DNA of 64,000 bases from assembly GCA_025677825.1 (NCBI GenBank), contig JAIXMO010000004.1, forward strand, positions 620,001 to 684,000, given 5' to 3'. Position numbers and translations under genes: made by a program. Shown here piece by piece: positions 13,476-24,017 of this stretch. Origin of the DNA: Helicostylum pulchrum. Its lineage: Eukaryota; Mucoromycota; Mucoromycetes; Mucorales; Mucoraceae. The notes beneath the pieces were generated by a model. That model was not told the origin of the DNA, did not search any database, and was given only the letters and a program-made list of their open reading frames with translations. Position 1 is the stretch's first letter. The number at the start of each line of letters is the position of its first letter.

Positions 13476-13990
13476 TCTTAAAAAGCACCTTTTTTATTAT
13501 AGATTTTTTTCATAAATACTTTTTTTCCCCCTTCCTTCCATTTTATCTTTCTTTCTCTCTCTCTCTTTTTTAGTTGTTATTTTTGTAAAATCCCCTTTTT
13601 TCATTTTCTTTTTTTTTGTTCATTATTTCCCTTTACCTCCAAAAAAAAATTCACTCGTAGTGTAGATGTAAATATTATTTAAAAAAAAGAGAATATCATA
13701 AATAAATAAATAAAAAAGTAATTCCTTTAATCCAATCCAATCCATGTATAAAAAACTAGTTTAAACATGTATTAAAACAATTAAAAAAACTAGTCTGTAA
13801 CATTGCAAAGCAGTAAAAAAAAAAGAGATTCGCATAAAAAAAGGCTCGTGGTTTTTTTTTATTAAAAAGAAAAAAAAATACGGAAATAATAATACATGGT
13901 ATTTGGTTTGAAGAAGAAGAAGAAAAGGATATTTACAAAAAGAAAAAAAGGATAGGGTAACTTGGAACAAATTTGCATTGTTTTTTTAGA
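13476..13990. other. Convergent 3' flank between Ded1 and transporter 1
   Basis: These 515 bases hold the 3' ends of two convergent genes. There are pyrimidine-rich tracts (13520-13620), an AATAAATAAATAAA run near 13700 that could serve as a polyadenylation signal for the helicase, and a GAAGAAGAAGAAG tract near 13911. No gene is seen. Confidence 0.6.
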
Positions 13991-15295
13991 TTATTTTTTG
14001 TTACTGACTATAATTAATGCCTTGACAGCTTCAATGGTACCGAAAATTAATCCGACAATACCCATAAGTACCACCAGGAAACACCAAGCAAGTTCAAGGT
14101 AAGACTTGTTACGAACACCGGTAAGTTTCAAGTAGAGAACAACGGGGAATACAAAAATCAAGGAACAGTTAGCAAAAGCTCCAAGGAGAGACATTAATTC
14201 ACCGAAAAAAGGAACAACACAAGCAATAATGCCTACTACCACCATAATAGAAATACGAACCAACGCACGAATAATGAATTCTTTAGTTCTGCCGAATCTT
14301 TCAACAGTAATATTACACATTTCTTCAATATCAAGAGATAAAGAGGTAGTCAAGATAGGAGTGGCCAAAACAACATGAACGGTAATAACAACAATACAAA
14401 CAATTTGAGCAACACCATCGGGTATAGAGTTATAGATAGGATTTTCAACTTTAGTACCATAGACCAAGTAACCCGCAACAGCAACAACGAGATACATGGC
14501 AGCACAAGTACTAAGACCAGCGGCAAGTACCATATTCCAATCCTTGGGTTTCTTCATTGATGCTTCAACATGAGAATAAATAATGTTACCACCGAAACTG
14601 AAAGAAATAGTACTTAATGCGATAGGAAACATGTTCCAGATGACGGGATCGTGGTGTATATCTACTTGATTGGCTCTATCCATACCAGCCACAACTACGA
14701 CAACTAAAATAACAACAACAGTTGCAAGTGCACCAAACGCACTCATCCAAGCAACTTCTTTCATGGTCTTGACTAAAACAAAGGGAATGGAAACGGCAGC
14801 ACAAATGATAATTGTCCATGCAACATCACCGATTTCAGCCACTGTACCCTTACAAAGTTTATTTAAATTGGTACCGGAAAGAATCATATACAAAATCGGA
14901 GCACCTAATAAAATGAAGACGTTGAAGATAAAGGTGATCCAGCCACCTACTCGACCAAAAGCACTGGTTGCGACTTCTTTGTATGTACTTAAACGAGCTT
15001 TACCGTTAGCGTAAAGACAGCGAATAAGAATAATACCGGTATAGACGGACATTGCCCAAGATAAGAAAAGAATAAAGAGACCAATCCAGCCACCTTGTTT
15101 TAATGCGGCGGGAAGACCAAGTGCACCGGTACCGGCCACCACACATACAATATTGAAATATGCCATCTTTGAAGAACCAGCGTGCTCACGGTTAATGTCA
15201 ATGATACCTTCATTGGCATACTCGAATTCGTGTTCGCTATTAACATCTTTTTCAGATGCTTGATAAGCTTTCTTTTCGCTTTTTATGCTTGTCAT
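13991..15295 (-). CDS. Amino-acid transporter, AAAP/SLC32-38 family, tandem copy 1
   Basis: A single intronless frame of 434 residues. A polar N-terminus ending in EHEFEYANEGIIDINREHAG precedes about eleven hydrophobic segments. Family hallmarks are MAYFNIVCVVAGTGALGLPA in helix 1, ALKQGGWIGL, and SFSFGGNIIYSHVEASMKKP in the central region. The AAAP family moves neutral amino acids or GABA with proton coupling across the vacuolar or plasma membrane; fungal members include the Avt proteins. The substrate cannot be read from sequence. It belongs to a same-strand array with 18189-19493 and 22624-24017; copy 2 has exactly the same length and shares promoter elements. The central motif reads YSHVEAS where the other copies have YPHVEA. 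Confidence 0.93.
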   Translation of the reverse strand: MTSIKSEKKAYQASEKDVNSEHEFEYANEGIIDINREHAGSSKMAYFNIVCVVAGTGALGLPAALKQGGWIGLFILFLSWAMSVYTGIILIRCLYANGKARLSTYKEVATSAFGRVGGWITFIFNVFILLGAPILYMILSGTNLNKLCKGTVAEIGDVAWTIIICAAVSIPFVLVKTMKEVAWMSAFGALATVVVILVVVVVAGMDRANQVDIHHDPVIWNMFPIALSTISFSFGGNIIYSHVEASMKKPKDWNMVLAAGLSTCAAMYLVVAVAGYLVYGTKVENPIYNSIPDGVAQIVCIVVITVHVVLATPILTTSLSLDIEEMCNITVERFGRTKEFIIRALVRISIMVVVGIIACVVPFFGELMSLLGAFANCSLIFVFPVVLYLKLTGVRNKSYLELAWCFLVVLMGIVGLIFGTIEAVKALIIVSNKK

Positions 15296-15390
15296 ATATA
15301 AGATTTAAAAAAGAATGTAAGAAGAAGAAAATAGAGAAAAAAAAGTGTAAGAGACAGATAAAAGTAATTATAGGAATAATTTTGTAGCTG

Positions 15391-15399
15391 CTTTATATA
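15391..15399 (-). promoter_or_regulatory. TATA box of transporter copy 1
   Basis: On the minus strand this reads TATATAAAG, about 96 bp upstream of the ATG. The surrounding sequence (aattag before it) is shared with the equivalent element of transporter copy 2. Confidence 0.6.
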
Positions 15400-15432
15400 C
15401 TAATTGTTTGAGTTTTGACACTATTAAAGTTG

Positions 15433-15470
15433 TCCAATGGTATTTATTTTTCCAAATATAGTCTAGCTAC
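15433..15470 (-). promoter_or_regulatory. Upstream promoter block shared with transporter copy 2
   Basis: On the plus strand CCAATGG is followed by TTTATTT, an AAATATAG block and an AGC. The same order (CCAATG, TTTATT, AAATATAG, AGC) occurs at 19654-19688 upstream of copy 2, at similar distance from the start codon. Conserved spacing suggests shared regulatory sites retained from the duplication. Confidence 0.45.
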
Positions 15471-18188
15471 ATTTTTTTAAAAAATAGAAACTCGTCCTTT
15501 TACGTTACCAAGTATTCGTTTTTATTGGATAATAGGTCATGTATTAACTGTGTCATGTCCTGTTAAATTCGTCTTTTCTATTTATTTCTGTTCCGTTCCA
15601 ATTTTCTTATTTAAAAGAAAAGGAAGATCTGTAAAGTTTTATTATAGTTTTCTTCGTTTTTATCAGATTGCTTGGCTAATGGAAAGTAAACATTGTGTGG
15701 GGGACAAGATTTTCCCACAATAACTCAAGACTTGAGAGTTTTCTCACGGTACAATTTCAAGGAAACCCTATTTGGGGCTACTTCTGTACCTTTTTTGGAT
15801 GAAATGACTCAGTATTAGAATCCCGTGTGATTTGTTGCTGGGTTGTAATGAGTATACCATTGAAAGGTTTTTTTTTTAAAAAAAAAAAGATCCGCCCAGA
15901 AATAAAAGAACATCTTGCAAAAAATAAAACCAGTAAACATGTATTATGTGTGTTAAAAGTAAAAAAAGAAATACCAATGGTGTTTAAATCAAAAAAGTTA
16001 GTAAAGTATACTAGGCAGCTTTTGGATTTAGTCTAAAATAATCCATGTGCCAGATTTTTTTTTTTGTACGTATTAATAAGAAGTACAGGGTCGTATTAGC
16101 GCACATACTGATGTAAACAAACATCTAATATGTGTATAAGAATATAAATAGTATTCGCACCGATACATCCGCGATTTTTTTTTTTTAGTAATTAGGCGTG
16201 CATCGGCATACATATTAAACATGATCAAATTACTATTTACTTCTTATTACATAATAGTACAGCCTACTCTTTCGTCTTACGTATACTTTGGCTTTTAGAT
16301 TTAACAGCTGGTGAATCATATTGAGAACAATGAAAATATATATTATATATTTAAAATTTAACCTACAGAATAAATCAAAATCAAAAACAAAACAAAAAAA
16401 CTTCCTACCCTTAAAGATCTAGCATATAAAAAAACGTCTCTTAACACTGACTAAAAAACTATCGCCTTACATTTTTTATCACTAATAAAAAAAAAGTCTA
16501 AATTAGTTTGGGACGTGATACTAAACGTTTTTCGTATATACGAAAGTATGTCAAACCCGGTATAATAAACACCACTAGTAGACCCTTCAATGATAACCGC
16601 ATCATTTTGGTCACGAGTTGTTTTTAGTTTTTAATCTTAAATAAGAATAATTTAATAAAATATCGGGCGAGTTCTTTAGTACATACCCCAGGTTATCGTG
16701 GGATTTCGTTACTGTGCTAACTAATAAAAAAAACGTTACTTGAGTTGATCCAAGAATTATTAAAAATGATATTCTATTTTTCTTTGCTAATTTTGAGGTT
16801 GTCCAATTACATTTTTGTTTATTACTAAATGCATAGGTACTGTACACCTCTCTTTACTGAGGCATTTTTCTTACACTGCGTCTAAAAATAAGAATGCCAC
16901 GTGTAGTTTCATAAAGAAAAAAAAGGATGACTTGGTGCATAGATTTCTTTTAATTAAGGCGCTTAAAGCAACATGCTATTTTATTTTAAAATGGATTACG
17001 TGTGCGGATATAATGGATTTAAGATATATCCGTATATATAGTATCACTGTAAATTATCATAGAAACTGCATACAAATACTTTTAGACTGTACGATACTGT
17101 TGCAATTGATAATAATACGAGCTGCAGATATTTATATCAGTAAAGTAAGGAGCGGTTACCGATCATATTTCCCAAGTATTAGGAACCAAAACATCCTTAT
17201 AAAGAAAATGATACACTTGTAAAATTATAAAAAGTGGCATGTGTCTACTCATCCGAGGACGTAATATTGACAATTGGTAACACGCAAACGTTTTTTACCT
17301 GAGACATAATAGCTATTTTAACTATTTTTAACTTCCCCCAGTACGTTCTCTTTACTTTGAACATATTGGATCGAGTCCTGTTTCCCAATCCTTGTGTATA
17401 TATTTGATAAATAATACACAGCAGCCGAATATGGTTATTTTTTTCAATAATGGTAGTATTATAGATTTTAGATTAGTCATTTGACCAGCTTAAAATATTT
17501 TCTCGTAATACAAAATACTTGTCTAAAATCGAATCCATTGGGAAACGCTAGTTGACATTTGACAAAAAGTTAACGTAAATGGAAAACGTGGTACCAAACA
17601 CCCCATTGTAAATAAACCTGATCGGGTAGATACATGGTATTATGATAGCATGATTAAATTGGTAAGTTCTGTAGCTTTGTAATTTGTCTCGCAAAACAAA
17701 TTGCTTAAAATTAGAGGGTGTATCGACCTGCTCAATATACAAAGGAAGGTTATAATAAAAGTTTGTATAGAAAGTAGATCAGTAGATCAGTAGGCAAATA
17801 TTAAAATCTGGGGGAGAGATTATATACTAGCTATATTCGAGCGTCGTGTCTCACTATACAATCGATTGTTGTACTCTTGTTTTATGGGATTCGAAACGCA
17901 ACAGTCATATGACTTATTTTTTGGGAAGTTTTTTCGATCTCAAAGTAACGTACGATTTGGATAGACATGCACCGATAAAGGCATATATTGATATACATAA
18001 TATTTTGACAAGAGGGGTTGCACCATCTATGGAAGCAGGGATAAAAATCATTCATTAAACCTTTTTAAAGTGAAATTTATTTATTTATTATAATAGTATT
18101 ATTTTTTTGTTTTGTTTACTAAAAGTACAAGAAGTTGGTATTTACAAAAATAAGGATAGGGGGGTAATTATTGCTAAGAGTATGTTTA

Positions 18189-19493
18189 TCACTGGTTATA
18201 TGCTGCAATCAATTCTTTAACAGCTTCGATGGTGCCGAAAACTAAACCAACAATACCAAGGAGAACTACAAGCAAGCACCAGGCAAGTTCATAATAAGGC
18301 TTGTTGCGGACACCAGTAAGCTTCAAGTAAAAGACAACAGGGAAGATGAAAATCAAGGCACAGTTAGCAAAAGCACCAATAAGAGACATTAATGCACCAA
18401 AGTGAGGAACAGTACATGCAACGACACCAATAACAGCCATGGTGGCAATTCTGATAGCAGCACGAATAAGGAATTCCTTGACTTTACCATAACGTTCAAC
18501 AGTAATATCGAACATTTCCTCGATATCAAGAGAGAAAGAGGTGGTTAAGATAGGAGCAGCCATTAAAACGTGAAGAGTGATAACAACAATAGCAACGATT
18601 CTAGCAGTACCTTCGGGGATAGAATTATAGATGGGACTTACAACAGAGCTACCATAGATCAAATAACCAGAGACAGCAGTAACAAAGTACATGGCGGCAC
18701 AAGTACTAAGACCGGCGGCGACAACCATGGGCCAATCGCGAGGCTTCTTCATGGAGGCTTCAACATGGGGATAAACAACATTACCACCGAAACTGAATGA
18801 GATAGTACTCAATGCAATAGGGAACATATCCCAGACAACAGCATCGTGATGCATATTAATTTGATTGGGCTTATCAATAGCGGCCATAACCAAGACAATC
18901 AAGACGACAATAACAGTAGCAAGAGCACCAAAGGCACTCATCCAAGCGACCTCCTTCATAGTCTTGACTAAAATGAAAGGAACGGCAACGACAACACAAG
19001 AAACAATGATCCATGCGGTATCACCGATCTCAGCAACAGTACCCTCACAGAGTTGGTTTAAGTTGGTACCAGAAAGCACCATATAAAGAATGGGAGCACC
19101 CAAAAGAATCCAAGCGTTAAAGAAGAAAGTAACCCAGCCACCGACCCAGCCGAAAGCGGAAGTAGCAACTTCTTTATAAGTAGTTAAACGAGTCTTACCA
19201 TTAGCATAAAGACAACGAATCAAAATGATACCAGTGTAAATAGACATGGACCAAGATAAGAAAAGAATAAAGAGACCAATCCAACCACCTTGCTTTAAAG
19301 CAACAGGGAGGCCAAGTGTACCAGTACCAGCAACAACACATACAATATTGAAATAGGCTAATTTTGAAGAGCCAGCATGTTCACGATTAATATCGATAAT
19401 ACCTTCGTTAGCATACTCAAACTCATGTTCACTTGACACGTCATTGATAGACTCGCGCAAGTCAACCTTCTTTTCATTAATAGACGATGTCAT
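18189..19493 (-). CDS. Amino-acid transporter, AAAP/SLC32-38 family, tandem copy 2
   Basis: An intronless 434-residue frame, colinear and equal in length with copy 1. It shares the polar lead EHEFEYANEGIIDINREHAG, helix 1 (LAYFNIVCVVAGTGTLGLP), the FSFGGNVVYPHVEASMKKP signature and a conserved GIVGLVFGTIEAVKEL end, so about eleven membrane helices are expected. Differences concentrate in the extreme N-terminus and in the loop between helices near YGSSVVSPIYNSIPEG. The identical length and shared promoter block show a duplication of a whole gene with its promoter. As for copy 1, proton-coupled amino-acid transport is known for the family; substrate and membrane (vacuole or plasma membrane) are unknown. 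Confidence 0.93.
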   Translation of the reverse strand: MTSSINEKKVDLRESINDVSSEHEFEYANEGIIDINREHAGSSKLAYFNIVCVVAGTGTLGLPVALKQGGWIGLFILFLSWSMSIYTGIILIRCLYANGKTRLTTYKEVATSAFGWVGGWVTFFFNAWILLGAPILYMVLSGTNLNQLCEGTVAEIGDTAWIIVSCVVVAVPFILVKTMKEVAWMSAFGALATVIVVLIVLVMAAIDKPNQINMHHDAVVWDMFPIALSTISFSFGGNVVYPHVEASMKKPRDWPMVVAAGLSTCAAMYFVTAVSGYLIYGSSVVSPIYNSIPEGTARIVAIVVITLHVLMAAPILTTSFSLDIEEMFDITVERYGKVKEFLIRAAIRIATMAVIGVVACTVPHFGALMSLIGAFANCALIFIFPVVFYLKLTGVRNKPYYELAWCLLVVLLGIVGLVFGTIEAVKELIAAYNQ

Positions 19494-22400
19494 GAAATAG
19501 GTATATATGTGTAAAAGAAAAAAGGAAGAGAGAGAGAGAGAAAAGATATAGGTTGAGTTATAGATGAATCGTTTGAGGATAATTTTTGATCGCTATATAT
19601 ACTAATTTTTTTTAAATTTCTTTTTTGGGTTTTCACCCTATCGAAAGATAGACCCAATGAAAATCTTTATTGCTAAATATAGGTAGCAATACTTTTTGGA
19701 AAGTCATATGCTCGTTACTGAAGCTTATCTTGTTTTATCCAGAGTTAAATCTTATTGGACCATTTTATCCAGATAGTTTTGTGAAACAGCGTTTTTTTTT
19801 TTTTTTTGTCTTTGATTTCTTTTTTGTACACTGAGCATAACTCTTTTTATAGCAGAAAAAAAAATGACTATTAAAGTAAGAAAAAATTACACGCGTTACA
19901 AGAGCTTGTAAGAAAATAAGATTAAAATGCTTCTCTTCATTTTTTTTTTAGAAATATTATAAGAAATATCACACAAAATCGAGATAAATATTTAATCATT
20001 GAAAACGAGATTGAGTTTTCTCACGAATACTATTTTATTTCTTACGGTCCAGGATATGGCCTTTTTGGATCGATATTGCATGTTACCCAAATCTAAGTGG
20101 ATCATGCCGAATCATTTTCTTTTTAATGACTCAAGTGGATACGCTTTGTTTGATTAGTTGGTTTCTACTGAGTTGTAATTTATGAATTATTTCGTTACAG
20201 TTTCACTAAAGATACGACTTTATTGTAGTAGAAACTTCATTTTAAAAATCTACTTGAAAGAATAAACATAAACTCCATTCGCTATATCGTGTAAAAATGG
20301 GTTTCTTTTTTTTATTTTGGTAATATTATCCCTTTTGTATAATGTATATAAAAGTAACCAAATATAAAAATGCCCCTTGTTATTTAGGGTGCTAACATCA
20401 TTCTATATTATTGCCTTCTGAATATATTATTGTGCAAATTACTCTGTACTCGATTTGATCGTTTCACTAATTACCTGTTTTGTAACAGCCTGAAAAAAAT
20501 TTATGCGTGAGAATAATAGATAATAATATATTCAGGTGACCTGATAAAACTTTTTGAGACACAATAAATACGTAACTACGAATAAAAAAGCTTCCTTCCC
20601 GTTGCTAAACTGCTACAAAGCATGTAGAGGTTACGGGTACATTTTCCGGGCTCAAAATAATTTTGATGTCCGCGTAAGAACATATACAATGCAAGTTTTT
20701 TTTTATATACTGCATGGCCAGTTTTAATTCGTTAAAAAGAACTGGCACAAAAAAAAATGTCTGCTTTTAAAATTAAACAATAATATACTACATTAGCATA
20801 TGGCACGCATAGTAAAAAGATATGCCTAACGAGTGGTAATAGCAGACCCCCTTTATTGATGAAGCAGTCGCGGGAAAATAACTAGTTCCCTATACGTTTT
20901 TTTCTTCTTAACGTTACATTCTCATGTGATTAGATTATTGATAGCATTATTACACTGTCTTGTGTTTCTCCAAAAAGGGTTAAATTTACACTTTCAAGAA
21001 CGTTTCTCCATTTTTGTTAGAGGCCAAGAAAAATAGCCTGAAGTATAATATTGTGTCGATTTTTGGTAACTATCATTTTGTTAATATACTACTAGCGCAA
21101 TCAGGCGATTTTTATTTTACTAGTTTCGCACTAATTCTTTTTTAAAAAAAATTGCCTCAAGCCTATGATACTCCAAAAGAACACATGTGTCTGTACTTCG
21201 AGAAAATAGAAAAGTAAAAGTTGAAATGATAACACACAAGTCTAATTAACCTTTTGGCCTGATTAGAATAACATTATCGAAAGCGAAGAATGAAAAGGCT
21301 TACTTATCCATAAGATAAATGTTATTTTTTTAAAAAAAATAAAAAACGGAGGGAAATCTAGTACTTTACCAGGCTAATTGATCTTTTAAAAGTATTTAAA
21401 ATATTTAACGTCGAGAGGTACTTTGTATAAGAAAGTAAAAGTAAAAGTCGGTTGGTTTTTATATATTAAGGGTAAAGAAAAACAAATAATATTCGAGTAA
21501 AAGTGTCATTTATCCTAAAACAAATAAATAAAGTATACTAGCGTGCATGACAGATTAGCGGCTTTAGCTAGTACTATATTTTATTTTTACGAATGGAAAA
21601 AATGAAATGACAATGGAATATGATTCTGTCGAACATGAAAGTATTATTGCATTCCATATATAGGATGTCGTTCATGTTAGCTTAATTAACACACTTGCGC
21701 AGTATTTGTCAAAGGTACTGGTATTACTGTAATGACATGTGTTACAATTAACGGCATGTTAATATTATTTTTTTGCCAAAGCAAAGTTCCCAGCAGAAGT
21801 TTAAAAAGCTAATAATGACAATCCCTACAAGTGTGTGTGTGTGTGTGTTTAGGGGTTTGACAAGCATATAAAATCCCGAGTTTCTAGAAACATCATGATA
21901 TGTATTTGAAACAGTGCCTTTTTCTTTTCTTTTTTCAAAAAAAAAATGCCCGAATAAAAGCTTAATAATTTGCGGTCTCATTTTGCATATTAACGCTACG
22001 AAAAAAGCAAAGTAAAGAGGAAATAATGTTTTTAACTACGATTTTGCTTTTAAAAAAGCACAAATGTTATTGTCGTCTAAATAAATAAAAATATATGCAG
22101 GAACACTATGCGCACGGATAGTATTCAGAGAGAAAAAAAAAAGTATAATATGTGCTATTAGTTAAAACAACGCTGAATCCAGTAAACACATCAGATTTAC
22201 TACTAGAAAAGTGACGGCCGGACTTTGAGCTTCTATTTTTTTCATCGAAAAATATATAACGAATATGATAGGTCAAATAACTGAAGCACGCAATTTAGCA
22301 AGCTCATCTACCGACTAAAATCAGATCTTGTGTTACAAAGATATCCAACAATTAAATGAAACTTGCAGCTATGTATTAAAGCATTTTTTTTTTCAAATTA

Positions 22401-22623
22401 GTTCTAAGAAGTTCTAGTTTTCTATAAAAACTACTTATTACACAAGCATGCGTAATGTAAATTAAGTTTATCATAATCTACTTTATAAGCTCGTGCTAAA
22501 AGAATAGAGATATTTGAAGTTGAATTTTATTACATACAATATTAGGGGTAACTAAGATAGGGTGATATTTACAAAATGAGAACGAATTGAATATAAAAAA
22601 AGAGAGGGTAGATGTATCGCTTA
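19494..22623. other. AT-rich spacer between transporter copies 2 and 3
   Basis: No gene is supportable in these 3.1 kb. The part near copy 2 (to about 20190) shares scattered blocks with the copy-1 upstream region, for example gttttctcacg followed about 100 bases later by a GAGTTGTAAT-like block. A (GT)n microsatellite is at 21832-21848. T-then-A tracts are at 21139-21151 and 21324-21339. Confidence 0.55.
19593..19601 (-). promoter_or_regulatory. TATA box of transporter copy 2
   Basis: The minus strand reads TATATATAG about 100 bp upstream of the ATG, the same spacing as for copy 1, again preceded by aattag. The CCAAT-AAATATAG block lies further upstream at 19654-19688. Confidence 0.55.
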
Positions 22624-24017
22624 TTATGCAGTGTTTTTGGCAACTTCTGCGATAAGTTGCTTGATAGCTTCCATGGTACCAAAGATCAATCCCACAATAC
22701 CGAGGAGGACGATCAATGCACACCATGCAAGTTCGTAGATGGGCTTGTTACGGAAACCAGTAATCTTCAAGTAAAAAAGGATGGGGAAAATGAAGACTAA
22801 TGTACAGTTACCAAAGGCACCAATAAGAGACATCAAGATATCAAAGTATGGGACTGTACAGGCGATAACGGTAACAACCACTAAGATAGTAATACGAATA
22901 GAAGCGCGGATAATAAATTCCTTTACTTTACCGTAACGTTCAACAGTGATATCGTACATGTTTTCGATATCGAGGCAAAATGAGGTAGCATAAATAGGTA
23001 CGGTCACCAAGACATTGATAGTAATAACAACAACGGCAATTGTTTTACCAACACCGGGTGGGAGACTGTTGTAAACGGGAGAAGCTACAGCGCTACCGTA
23101 AACGAGGTAACCACTAACAGCTACAATAAAGTAAAGGGCAGCGCAAGTAGTCAAACCGGCGGCGACAACCATAGGCCATTGCTTGGGCTTTTTCATAGCG
23201 GCTTCAACATGAGGATAAGTGACGTTACCACCAAATGAGAAAGAAATAGTGGCCAAAGCGACGGGGAACATATCCCAAACGACGGCATCGTGGTGCATAC
23301 CAATTTGATTAGGCTTATCGATAGCGGACATAATTAAAACTACAAATACAACGATAAAGATGACAATAACACCTAATGCACTAATCCAAGAAACATCCTT
23401 CATATCTTTCAACAAGATGAATGGAATAGCAACTGAAGCGGCACAAATAATTGACCAGGAGACAGCACCAATTTCAGCGACAGTTCCTTCACAGAGTTGA
23501 TTCATATTTTGGCCGGAAAGTACAATGTAAAGAATGGGACCACCTAACAGAATCCATGCGTTGAAAAAGAAAGCAATCCAACCACCTATTTTACCAAAGG
23601 CTAAAGTGGCAATTTCTTTGTAGGTGTGAAGACGATGTGTTCCGTTAGCGTAAAGGCAACGAATTAAAAGGACAGAGGTATAAATAGCCATAACCCAAGC
23701 TAAACATAAAATTAAAAGACCAATCCAACCACCTTGTTTTAAAGCGGCTGGGAGACCTAAAATTCCAGTACCAACAACCACACAGACGACATTGAGGTAT
23801 GCCATAAACGACGAACCAGCGTGTGTACGGTCAACATCTATGAATGCGCCTTTATCGCTTCCTAGTTCTGAATCTAGTTCTATAAAAGTAAATTTAGTAA
23901 CCTGTCAAAAAAAAAAGTAAACAAATGATTATTTTTTTTACCATTTGAGGCAACATCGGACCGATTTTCAAAGTCTTTTAATTCAATCATATCAGTTTTC
24001 TTTTCTATTTCGTTCAT
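22624..24017 (-). CDS. Amino-acid transporter, AAAP/SLC32-38 family, tandem copy 3
   Basis: Two exons (23942-24017 and 22624-23879) give 443 residues. The acceptor at 23880-23881 restores frame; the nearer cag at 23901-23903 would lead to an immediate stop. After splicing the N-terminus ends in FIDVDRTHAGSSFMAYLN, aligning with IDINREHAGSSKMAYFN of copies 1 and 2. That supports the model over a start at the internal MAYLN. The core keeps GTGILGLPAALKQGGWIGL and FSFGGNVTYPHVEAAMKKP and the family's ~11 helices, but it is more divergent than copies 1 and 2 are from each other. It is the only copy with an intron in the leader, so it is probably the oldest branch of the array. Confidence 0.92.

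Larger units (their letters stand above)
15296..18188. other. AT-rich spacer between transporter copies 1 and 2
   Basis: Apart from the copy-1 promoter I see no gene in these 2.9 kb. A 135-codon frame at 16815-17222 and a 70-codon frame at 17846-18058 have no recognisable motif. A perfect 16-base palindrome (tttcgtatatacgaaa) lies at 16530-16545. T-then-A tracts occur at 15868-15888. Confidence 0.55.

Noticed and set aside
16815..17222. 135-codon frame between transporters 1 and 2
   Set aside because: Ile/Lys/Tyr-rich composition typical of AT-rich chance frames; no motif, signal peptide or splice support.
21832..21848. (GT)n tract as a functional element
   Set aside because: A short microsatellite with no associated feature.
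23803..23805. Internal ATG (MAYLN) as start of transporter copy 3
   Set aside because: An upstream exon and acceptor restore the conserved VDRTHAGSS leader seen in the other two copies.
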